From assembly GCA_964396535.1 (NCBI GenBank), contig CAYNFT010000086.1:1-8228 (forward strand): a stretch of DNA of 8,228 nucleotides, given 5' to 3'. Source of the stretch: CAYNFT01 sp964396535 (lineage in GTDB: Bacteria > Chloroflexota > Dehalococcoidia > Dehalococcoidales > UBA2162). The notes under the pieces are model-generated. The model worked only from the letters and a program-made list of their open reading frames with translations, was not told where the DNA came from and made no database searches. The position numbers and the translations under genes are program-made. This document shows, piece after piece, positions 1 through 5,462 of the stretch (its first letter is position 1; each line of letters opens with the position of its first letter).

Positions 1-1417
1 AGTAGCTATAGATTCCAACGGCACCCAGAGGGATATTCTTCATTTCATCAGCACCCACTATATTTTTGACATCTTCGTAGCAAACAAAAATTTCCTCCAG
101 GGTTGACCCGAATTGACCGACTGTATTGGGTAATTTACCATCCTCAAGCCACTGAGCGATATTCTTGCCTACCATGCCAGGAATCATCAGAGCCCGCCCC
201 ATACACACGGCCTTGGTAAAGGGGGCACCAAGGGCAAGAGCTTTGAATACACCATCTTCACTGCTGAAGCCACCGGCAAAAGCTATATCAGGTACTCTCT
301 CACCTTTATCGGCTAACCTCTGGCAAAACTCATAAGCAGCAGAGTGCAGGTAGAGACTGGGCATGCCCCATTCCTCCATCATTCTCCAGGGACTCATACC
401 GGTACCACCACCGGCGCCATCAATAGTAAGCAGGTCAATTTTAGCATTCGAACCCCACCTGATAGCCATAGCCAGCTCTCGCAGACTATAGGCACCTGTT
501 TTCAGGGTAATACGCTTGAATCCTATGTCTCTGAGACGGTTGACCTCAGTGTAAAAACTCTCTTCATCAATAAAACCAAGACGGCTGTGGCGTTCAAATT
601 CCTTGAGAGAGCCATCCTTAAAGGCTGTTTGGGCTAATGGATTTAAAGGGTCAGGCGTGACAATATAACCACGCTTCTGGAGTTCCAGTGCCCGTTCCAG
701 ACTGCTGACCTTGATTTCACCACCGATACACTTCGCACCCTGTCCCCATTTCAATTCTATTGTCTCCAGGCCATGCTTCTTATTGACGTATTCGGCGACA
801 CCGAGCCTGGTATCTTCTACATTCATCTGAACCAGGATTTCGCCATATCCCTGATGATAGCGCCGATAGATTTCAATTCGGCGGTCCATATCTGGTGCCG
901 AAGTAACTTTACCCTTTGAATCAAGTTCAAGCCGGGGGTCAATACCACAAACATTCTCACCACAGACCAGTGTAACCCCGCTGATAGCAGCACCAACAGC
1001 GAAATGCTCCCAGTTCTTACGGGCTATCTCGGTGGAACCCAGAGCACCGGTAAAGATAGGTACCTTCATCCTGACTTTCCTGTCCCAGCCGTATTCCGTT
1101 TCTGTATTAACCGACGGGAAAGTAGCCGTATCGGGGTCGCCCACAATGCCAGGGGGAAGTCCCTCAGCACCGAGAGCGTATCCCTGGATGTTTAGATGAG
1201 AGTAATCAACAGGATAGTTCTTATCACCTCCGGCAGTGATTTCGCCAAAGGGACCGGGATAGATTAATTCCCGACCACGGAAGGTTGCCTTAAATACCTC
1301 ACAGTTGCCCGTACAGCCGTCAACGCAACGGGAACACAGGCCACTTGAAGGAACCACACTTCTGGAACGATTGGCGGTTCTCGTGGCCTCATTCGCATTT
1401 GGTTGTTGCAGATTCAT
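1..1417 (-). CDS. FMN-binding glutamate synthase-like protein with N-terminal Cys cluster (partial, C-terminus off the left edge)
   Basis: Open from ATG at 1417 to the window edge (472 residues, no stop), so the C-terminus is missing. The body resembles the FMN-binding synthase domain of glutamate synthase: GQGAKCIGG (about 225-233) matches the GEGAKPGEGG region, TIDGAGGGTGMSP (331-343) matches the glycine-rich ISGHDGGTGASP loop, and AGGFSSEDGVFKALALGA (381-398) matches the late FMN-phosphate region. No glutaminase (GATase) domain is present. Residues 28-39 hold a CX2CX3CX3C motif (C28, C31, C35, C39), which could bind an Fe-S cluster; further Cys lie at 152, 157 and 230. A strong Shine-Dalgarno (AGGGAGGAG) 9 nt upstream supports the start. 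It is the third gene of an nrpR-hisF operon, so a role in nitrogen assimilation is inferred. Family assignment is secure; true glutamate synthase activity is not, because this subfamily includes proteins of unknown substrate. Confidence 0.85.
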   Translation of the reverse strand, partial: MNLQQPNANEATRTANRSRSVVPSSGLCSRCVDGCTGNCEVFKATFRGRELIYPGPFGEITAGGDKNYPVDYSHLNIQGYALGAEGLPPGIVGDPDTATFPSVNTETEYGWDRKVRMKVPIFTGALGSTEIARKNWEHFAVGAAISGVTLVCGENVCGIDPRLELDSKGKVTSAPDMDRRIEIYRRYHQGYGEILVQMNVEDTRLGVAEYVNKKHGLETIELKWGQGAKCIGGEIKVSSLERALELQKRGYIVTPDPLNPLAQTAFKDGSLKEFERHSRLGFIDEESFYTEVNRLRDIGFKRITLKTGAYSLRELAMAIRWGSNAKIDLLTIDGAGGGTGMSPWRMMEEWGMPSLYLHSAAYEFCQRLADKGERVPDIAFAGGFSSEDGVFKALALGAPFTKAVCMGRALMIPGMVGKNIAQWLEDGKLPNTVGQFGSTLEEIFVCYEDVKNIVGADEMKNIPLGAVGIYSY

Positions 1418-1426
1418 TATCTTGTA

Positions 1427-1435
1427 CTCCTCCCT
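1427..1435 (-). promoter_or_regulatory. Shine-Dalgarno of the glutamate synthase-like gene
   Basis: Read on the minus strand the site is AGGGAGGAG, followed by 9 nt and then ATG at 1417. It fills the 18-nt gap after the hisF stop codon and fixes the start of the downstream gene. Confidence 0.75.
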
Positions 1436-2206
1436 CTATATTTTTACTTCAATCCCCTTTTCTTTCAGGTATCTTTTAGCTTCAGGGATAGATATTTCCC
1501 CGAAGTGAAAGATTGATGCCGCCAAAACTGCTGATGCCTTACCGGTTACCACCGCCTCATAGAGGTGCTCCAGCTTACCAGCACCGCCCGAAGCGGTAAC
1601 CGGGATGCTAACTGCCTCAGCTACCGCTCTGGTCATCTCCAAATCATAGCCTTCCTTTGTACCATCGGCATCTTTACTGGTGAGCAGAATCTCGCCGGCA
1701 CCCAGCTGCTCCACCCGCTTTGCCCAGTCAACAATCTCAATACCAGTTCCCTCGTTCCCGCTCTTTACCACCACCTCCAGCCGGGGAAGACCGTTACCCG
1801 ATGGATTCTTCCTGCCGTCAATAGCTACCACAAGCTTTTCGCTGCCAAATTCCCTGGCTGCCCTCTCTATAAGCTCAGGATTCTTGACGGCAGCCGTATT
1901 TATGGAGACCTTGTCCACACCGAGGTTGAACAATTCCTTCATATCCTCGATACTGCCGATACCACCACCTACGGCAAAGGGAACCGTAACTACCTCACAT
2001 ACCTTCTCAACCCAGTCAAACCGCGTCTTTCTATTCTCTACAGTGGCAAAGATATCAAGAAAGACGAGTTCATCAGCACCCTCACGACAGTAGGCAGTGG
2101 CAGCTTCTACCGGGTCCCGAGCATCCCTGAGATTGACAAACTTCACGCCTTTAACCACTCTTCCTTCCTTGATATCAAGACAGGGTATAATTTTTATCTC
2201 TCGCAT
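1436..2206 (-). CDS. hisF: Imidazole glycerol phosphate synthase cyclase subunit HisF
   Basis: A 256-residue (beta/alpha)8 barrel, the usual family length. With HisH it converts PRFAR and glutamine-derived ammonia to imidazole glycerol phosphate and AICAR in the cytoplasm, linking histidine and purine synthesis. The two catalytic aspartates are present: D11 in IIPCLDIKEGRVVKG and D130 in VVAIDGRKNPSG. Other family marks are the phosphate-binding GGGIG (80-84), DKVSINTAAV (98-107), LLTSKDADGTKEGYD (about 174-188), VTASGGAG and the C-terminal IFHFGEISIPEAKRYL. The loop usually written GGGIR reads GGGIG here, a small departure. The start ATG at 2206 has a GGGGGGAG Shine-Dalgarno overlapping the nrpR stop, with a 9-nt gap. 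No hisH or other histidine gene is in the window, so its partner must be encoded elsewhere. It is probably co-transcribed with nrpR. Confidence 0.97.
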   Translation of the reverse strand: MREIKIIPCLDIKEGRVVKGVKFVNLRDARDPVEAATAYCREGADELVFLDIFATVENRKTRFDWVEKVCEVVTVPFAVGGGIGSIEDMKELFNLGVDKVSINTAAVKNPELIERAAREFGSEKLVVAIDGRKNPSGNGLPRLEVVVKSGNEGTGIEIVDWAKRVEQLGAGEILLTSKDADGTKEGYDLEMTRAVAEAVSIPVTASGGAGKLEHLYEAVVTGKASAVLAASIFHFGEISIPEAKRYLKEKGIEVKI

Positions 2207-2208
2207 AT

Positions 2209-2216
2209 CTCCCCCC
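2209..2216 (-). promoter_or_regulatory. Shine-Dalgarno of hisF overlapping the nrpR stop codon
   Basis: The minus strand reads TAGGGGGGAGATATG: the nrpR stop TAG (2218-2216) shares its G with the G-rich ribosome binding site of hisF, two nt before the ATG. This suggests translational coupling between nrpR and hisF. Confidence 0.6.
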
Positions 2217-3217
2217 TATAAAAGCTCCTGAAATTTTACTAAGTCTTTATATTCAATTAAAGTACTCATTGCCTGATTTTCTGCTTCTATCCCTGCCTCC
2301 GCGGCAGCAGCAACCGGGGTAAGTCCGCCAAGGAGTATCATCCCCACTCTATTTAAACCCACTGAGATGCCGCACACCGTTTCACTGGGATTACCCATCG
2401 TAATTAGTCCACCCAACCCCACGTCCTGCAGCCCTCGGATAATTTCCTCTGCTAGAGGCTGGCACTGGGCGGGAAGTTCACGGAAATTCGCCAGTATCTT
2501 TCCCTCTCCTCCTCTAACTACACCCTGTACATCGGTCATCCTGGCACGGATAAATACCTCTGAAGGGTCCACGGTAGAACCAGAATAGTAAATAAGGTCG
2601 ACAAAGCGTAACGGCTGTTTATCTCGCATCTGTAGCACTCCGCCGAATCTAGAGTCGATGGGAACGCCTGCTTTGAGTAAACTGCCATTGACAATCAGAC
2701 TACAGACAGTAGCAAAACCTACCTTATCCTCAGGCACGAGCACCTCGCCTAAATTCTCACCCTCTGGTGCTACCGCCACCAAATCGCTGGCACAAAGGCC
2801 AACCTCAAAGGCTTCCTTCATTACATGAAGGGCTTTGGCAAATCTCTCTTTAGGAAAGAGGGAAATATTAACTGGCACCAGGCCGCTGCGACTTTTTAAA
2901 TTAAAGGAGGTATGAAAAGCCAGCAATTCTATTTGCTCCAGCACAAAACCAACCTTATCGGTAACCAGAGCATTATTCAGTTCCTCTATGCCCAGAGGTG
3001 TGATTTCCCTGCCATCTCTTCTCTGTAAAGGACGGGTCAGCCCCCGTGCATCCATGAGCTTAAGGTGATACCTTACCGCTCGTTCTCCCAATTCCACCCC
3101 ATATTCCTTTAATTTATTAGCGATCAATCTAGCCCCTAAAGGATGTGATGACTCATTTAGAATCTTAAGGATAGAAATAACCTTCCTCTCAACCTCGTAA
3201 TTACCAGAACTAATCAT
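2216..3217 (-). CDS. nrpR: NrpR-like nitrogen regulator (winged-helix DNA-binding domain plus one NRD/DUF128 domain)
   Basis: In methanogens NrpR represses nitrogen-fixation and assimilation genes and is released by 2-oxoglutarate. Here the first 85 or so residues form a winged helix: ERKVISILKILNE (10-22), a helix-turn-helix around GARLIANKLKEYG and ERAVRYHLKLMDARGL (45-60), and a wing ending in GREITPLGIEEL. One NrpR regulatory domain follows to the end (about 88-333), with VPVNISLFP (114-122), GVPIDSRFGGVLQ (184-196) and the typical C-terminal LLGGLTPVAAAAEAGI (295-310). One NRD is simpler than the two-NRD protein of Methanococcus maripaludis. I chose ATG at 3217 (333 aa) over GTG at 3313 (365 aa): the family begins just before the winged helix, GGTGA lies 4 nt upstream, and a near-consensus promoter sits inside the longer reading. 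It is first in an operon with hisF and the glutamate synthase-like gene. The family call is fairly secure; effector and targets are inferred. Confidence 0.87.
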   Translation of the reverse strand: MISSGNYEVERKVISILKILNESSHPLGARLIANKLKEYGVELGERAVRYHLKLMDARGLTRPLQRRDGREITPLGIEELNNALVTDKVGFVLEQIELLAFHTSFNLKSRSGLVPVNISLFPKERFAKALHVMKEAFEVGLCASDLVAVAPEGENLGEVLVPEDKVGFATVCSLIVNGSLLKAGVPIDSRFGGVLQMRDKQPLRFVDLIYYSGSTVDPSEVFIRARMTDVQGVVRGGEGKILANFRELPAQCQPLAEEIIRGLQDVGLGGLITMGNPSETVCGISVGLNRVGMILLGGLTPVAAAAEAGIEAENQAMSTLIEYKDLVKFQELL

Positions 3218-3221
3218 TATT

Positions 3222-3226
3222 TCACC
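3222..3226 (-). promoter_or_regulatory. Shine-Dalgarno of nrpR (supports the ATG at 3217)
   Basis: The minus strand reads GGTGAAATAATG, a GGTGA ribosome binding site 4 nt before ATG. The alternative upstream GTG at 3313 has no purine-rich site before it, so this site decides the start. Confidence 0.55.
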
Positions 3227-3233
3227 ATAATTT

Positions 3234-3252
3234 GCAATCGGTAACCGTTTGC
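3234..3252. promoter_or_regulatory. 19-bp palindrome over the nrpR transcription start (candidate operator)
   Basis: The sequence GCAATCGGTAACCGTTTGC has 9-nt arms around one central base, with eight of nine pairs matching (T3238/T3248 is the mismatch) and a perfect core CGGTAACCG. It lies just downstream of the nrpR -10 box and spans the predicted start point near 3248. That is the position expected for an autorepressor site. It does not match the archaeal NrpR operator GGAA-N6-TTCC, which is absent from the whole 180-bp intergenic region. The palindrome is directly seen; binding by NrpR is inference. Confidence 0.6.
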
Positions 3253-3254
3253 CT

Positions 3255-3283
3255 ATTTTATCAATAATTACAGTTCTTGTCAA
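3255..3283 (-). promoter_or_regulatory. Sigma-70 promoter of the nrpR-hisF-glutamate synthase-like operon
   Basis: On the minus strand a perfect -35 box TTGACA (3283-3278) is separated by 17 nt from TAAAAT (3260-3255), one mismatch from TATAAT. The predicted start is near 3248, giving a leader of about 31 nt to the ATG at 3217. Its strength and position argue that nrpR translation begins at 3217 rather than upstream at 3313. Confidence 0.8.
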
Positions 3284-3310
3284 TACCCCGAATTGCCCCA
3301 TAATTACTGT
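3264..3310. repeat. Direct repeat ATAATTACNGT, two copies 36 bp apart
   Basis: ATAATTACAGT at 3264-3274 and ATAATTACTGT at 3300-3310 differ at one base. The first copy lies in the spacer of the nrpR promoter and the second upstream of its -35 box. They may be half-sites for a regulator, but in AT-rich intergenic DNA this could be chance. Confidence 0.35.
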
Positions 3311-3334
3311 CACTAAGATTATTTATCGCTGCTA

Positions 3335-3363
3335 TTGCTGTCTACAAGGCGATATGCTATACT
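3335..3363 (+). promoter_or_regulatory. Extended -10 promoter of the rpsB-tsf-pyrH-frr-uppS-cdsA-dxr operon
   Basis: TTGCTG (3335-3340), a 17-nt spacer, then TATACT (3358-3363) preceded by TGC at 3355-3357, which is the TGn extended -10 element. The predicted start is near 3370, leaving a short leader of about 28 nt before the rpsB start. This is the only convincing promoter seen for the seven plus-strand genes. Confidence 0.75.
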
Positions 3364-3365
3364 TT

Positions 3366-3382
3366 TAGCTAATTGATAGCTA
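3366..3382. promoter_or_regulatory. TAGCTA-N5-TAGCTA palindrome at the rpsB start site
   Basis: TAGCTAATTGATAGCTA is both a direct and an inverted repeat, since TAGCTA is itself self-complementary. With flanking bases the pairing extends to nine pairs (3363-3371 with 3377-3385, one G-U). It begins two nt after the -10 box and covers the predicted start near 3370. A full RNA hairpin would therefore need an upstream start, and a DNA operator is the easier reading. The regulator is unknown. Confidence 0.5.
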
Positions 3383-3383
3383 G

Positions 3384-3390
3384 AAAGGGA
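3384..3390 (+). promoter_or_regulatory. Shine-Dalgarno of rpsB (supports the TTG start)
   Basis: AAAGGGA lies 7 nt before TTG at 3398. No in-frame ATG or GTG offers a better start, and the TTG gives the usual S2 N-terminus shortly before VKQLLEAGAHFG. Confidence 0.65.
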
Positions 3391-3397
3391 TACAAAT

Positions 3398-4183
3398 TTG
3401 CCAGAAACCGTTACCGTTAAACAGCTTCTAGAAGCCGGGGCTCACTTTGGACATCAGACCAGCCGCTGGCACCCTCGCATGAAGAAATATATTTTCACCA
3501 AGCGTGAGGGCATTCATATCATTGACCTGGAGCAAACTGCCAGTATGCTGGACAAAGCCTGCGAGTTTATTAGTCAGGTGGCAGCTGAAGGGGGTAAAAT
3601 CCTTTTTGTCGGCACCAAGAAGCAGGCTCAGGAGTCTGTAGAAGAAGCAGCCAAGCGCTGTAACATGTATTATGTCAACCAGCGCTGGATAGGAGGGGTG
3701 CTGACCAATTTTGCCACTATCCAGGCTCGTATCGACTACTTAGTCCGTTTGGAAGACCAGCAAGCCAGGGGAGAATTTAATCGCCTACCCAAAAAGGAAG
3801 CCTTAAAACTTGAGAAAGAAATCGCACGCCTAAATAGACAAATGGGTGGCATCAAAGAGATGACTAGCCTACCAGCTGCTATATTCATTATTGACCCACC
3901 AAAGGAAAGAATCGCTCTAGCTGAAGCCAGGCGGGTAGGAATACCTGTTGTGGCTATAGCAGATACCAGTTGTAACCCTGACGAGATAGACTACCCTATC
4001 CCAGCTAATGATGATGCTATTAGAGCCATCAGGCTCATATGCAATAAAATTGCCGATGCAGTTATTGAAGGCACACCTAGCCAGGCTCCGATTCCAACGG
4101 AGGAAGGAGAGGAAGGGAGTCTTGGGGAAGCTAAAGTTACAGAAACTACCGAGCCTCTTGTTTTCACTCCTGATGATGAGTAA
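3398..4183 (+). CDS. rpsB: 30S ribosomal protein S2
   Basis: A structural protein of the small ribosomal subunit, 261 residues, normal for S2. Both family signatures are present: VKQLLEAGAHFG (7-18), continuing into the conserved HQTSRWHPRMKKYIF stretch, and PAAIFIIDPPKERIALAEA (159-177), which runs on into GIPVVAIADTSCNPD and IDYPIPANDDAIRAIRL. RWIGGVLTNF (96-105) is also typical. The last 35 residues or so are an acidic, low-complexity tail (PTEEGEEG and following), common in bacterial S2 and probably disordered. Translation starts at TTG with an AAAGGGA ribosome binding site. It is the first gene of the plus-strand operon, with tsf 14 nt downstream, the standard rpsB-tsf pair of bacteria. 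Confidence 0.98.
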   Translation: MPETVTVKQLLEAGAHFGHQTSRWHPRMKKYIFTKREGIHIIDLEQTASMLDKACEFISQVAAEGGKILFVGTKKQAQESVEEAAKRCNMYYVNQRWIGGVLTNFATIQARIDYLVRLEDQQARGEFNRLPKKEALKLEKEIARLNRQMGGIKEMTSLPAAIFIIDPPKERIALAEARRVGIPVVAIADTSCNPDEIDYPIPANDDAIRAIRLICNKIADAVIEGTPSQAPIPTEEGEEGSLGEAKVTETTEPLVFTPDDE

Positions 4184-4185
4184 AT

Positions 4186-4192
4186 AAGGAGG
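4186..4192 (+). promoter_or_regulatory. Shine-Dalgarno of tsf (supports the TTG start)
   Basis: AAGGAGG, a near-perfect anti-SD match, lies 5 nt before TTG at 4198, between the rpsB stop and tsf. It compensates for the weak start codon. Confidence 0.75.
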
Positions 4193-4197
4193 AAAGG

Positions 4198-4704
4198 TTG
4201 AAAATCCCAACAGATAAGCTAAAGGAACTTAGAGAGCAGTCTGGAGCTGGCATTATGGCATGCCGGAACGCCCTCCTTGAAGCAGAGCAAGATATGGAAA
4301 AGGCTCTCGAGATTCTAAAGGAGCAGAACCTTTTTATAGCGGAGAGAAAAAGCGAGCGCGCAACTCTCCAAGGGCTCGTTGAAGCCTATGTCCATACCGG
4401 AGGGCGCATTGGAGCTATAATTGAGGTGAACTGCGAAACTGATTTTGTCGCCCGGACTGATGAATTCAAGGAACTAGCCCACTACCTGGCAATGCAAGTA
4501 GCTGCCATGTCTCCTCAATTCATCTCACCAGAGGAAGCCCCGGAGGAAGCCGACGTAGAAGTTCAGACAGATTGCCTTCTTCTACAGCCTTACATTAAGA
4601 ACCCTAATATGACTGTTCAAGACCTTATCAACGAAACTATCGCCAAAGTAAGAGAGAATATCAAGGTAAGCAGATTCGCTAGATTCGAGCTAGGGGAGCA
4701 GTAA
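4198..4704 (+). CDS. tsf: Elongation factor Ts (short form)
   Basis: The guanine nucleotide exchange factor for EF-Tu, cytoplasmic. The N-terminal UBA-like helix bundle is clear in KLKELREQSGAGIMACRNAL (7-26). The core follows: LVEAYVHTGGRIGAIIEVNCE and the EF-Tu-contacting TDFVART (81-87). LLLQPYIKNPNMTVQDLI (127-144) matches the conserved late motif. At 168 residues it is the short form seen in Thermus-like bacteria and lacks the second core subdomain and coiled coil of the 283-residue E. coli protein. Such short forms are normally functional. Initiation is at TTG after AAGGAGG. After the stop TAA, the -1 frame stays open for another 11 codons and ends in a TAA sharing its last base with the pyrH start codon; see findings. 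Confidence 0.96.
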   Translation: MKIPTDKLKELREQSGAGIMACRNALLEAEQDMEKALEILKEQNLFIAERKSERATLQGLVEAYVHTGGRIGAIIEVNCETDFVARTDEFKELAHYLAMQVAAMSPQFISPEEAPEEADVEVQTDCLLLQPYIKNPNMTVQDLINETIAKVRENIKVSRFARFELGEQ

Positions 4705-4735
4705 ATCCTATTAAGAAGGCATTAGAAGAACAGTA

Positions 4736-5458
4736 ATGGTTACTACCAAGTATAAGCGTGTTTTGCTCAAGCTCAGTGGTGAGGCTTTTAGCGGTGAAGA
4801 AGATTATGGTATTGATACCTCCACCCTAAGGAAGGGTGCCAAGCAGATTAAGCACGTGATGGAAATGGGGGTAGGTGTAGCTGTTGTCGTTGGTGGCGGT
4901 AACATCTGGCGTGGGGCTAAGGCGGAAAAGGACGGAATAGATAGGGTCACCGCTGACTACGCTGGGATGCTAGCTACAGTGATAAATGCCCTTGCTCTCC
5001 AGGACATACTGGAAAAAGAGGGAGTAATTACCAGAACCCAAACAGCCATTAATATCCAGCAGGTTGCGGAGCCTTATATTAGGCGCCGTGCCATTCGTCA
5101 TCTGGAGAAAGGCAGAACAGTTATCTTTGCCGCTGGCACGGGTAATCCATATATGACAACTGATACCGCCGCTGCGCTACGGGCTATCGAGATTGGAGCC
5201 GAGGTGCTGCTCAAAGCCACCCACGATGTTGACGGCATATATAGTGAAGACCCCCTGAAAAATCCTAACGCCAAGAAGTTTGACAAACTAACATACCTTG
5301 AAGCTTTAAATATGCGTTTGGATGTAATGGATGCCACTGCTCTTTCACTATGCCTAGAAAACAAGTTACCCATAATTGTTTTCGACCTCCAAGCTCCGCG
5401 TAGTATAGAAAGGGCAGTCCTCGGCGAACCTATCGGCACTATAGTATCCAGCGAGTAG
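4736..5458 (+). CDS. pyrH: UMP kinase (uridylate kinase)
   Basis: Phosphorylates UMP to UDP with ATP, the committed step to UTP and CTP; a cytoplasmic hexamer of the amino-acid kinase fold, usually activated by GTP and inhibited by UTP. The 240-residue length is typical. Motifs in order: VLLKLSGEAFSG (9-20) with the phosphate-binding Lys and Gly, VVVGGGNIWRG (50-60), DYAGMLATVINALALQD (74-90), RRAIRHLEKGRTVIFAAGTGNPYM (117-140 region), TTDTAAALRAIEIGAE, LLKATHDVDGIYSEDP (158-173) and LDVMDATALSLC. The ATG at 4736 gives the usual N-terminus, though the ribosome binding site is weak (AGAAGG 16 nt upstream, AGAAGAA nearer). The gap from tsf is 31 nt. Location between tsf and frr is the classical order. 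Confidence 0.98.
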   Translation: MVTTKYKRVLLKLSGEAFSGEEDYGIDTSTLRKGAKQIKHVMEMGVGVAVVVGGGNIWRGAKAEKDGIDRVTADYAGMLATVINALALQDILEKEGVITRTQTAINIQQVAEPYIRRRAIRHLEKGRTVIFAAGTGNPYMTTDTAAALRAIEIGAEVLLKATHDVDGIYSEDPLKNPNAKKFDKLTYLEALNMRLDVMDATALSLCLENKLPIIVFDLQAPRSIERAVLGEPIGTIVSSE

Positions 5459-5462
5459 AGAA

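Noticed and set aside
1364..1380. GGAAC...GTTC inverted element as a possible NrpR site
   Set aside because: The spacing and outer bases do not fit GGAA-N6-TTCC, and it is within the coding sequence of the glutamate synthase-like gene.
344..1508. Plus-strand frames of 60-100 codons at 344-637, 1004-1195 and 1305-1508
   Set aside because: They are antisense to the glutamate synthase-like gene, which is a single open frame with family motifs, and to the end of hisF. Composition is that of a shadow frame.
1594..1602. Second copy of the operator core CGGTAACCG
   Set aside because: It lies inside hisF codons for a conserved stretch and lacks the GCAA/TTGC outer arms, so it is likely chance.
1565..2221. 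Long plus-strand reading frames across 1565-2221 and 1680-2093
   Set aside because: They lie antisense to hisF, which is fully supported by catalytic residues and family length. Their translations show no recognisable motif or ribosome binding site.
3407..3418. ACCGTTACCGTT tandem resembling half of the nrpR palindrome
   Set aside because: It falls in rpsB codons just after the start (TVTV region), is not palindromic, and probably reflects codon repetition.
4198..4704. EF-Ts as a truncated pseudogene because it is far shorter than the E. coli protein
   Set aside because: The conserved core and terminal motifs are complete, and short EF-Ts is a normal form in several phyla.
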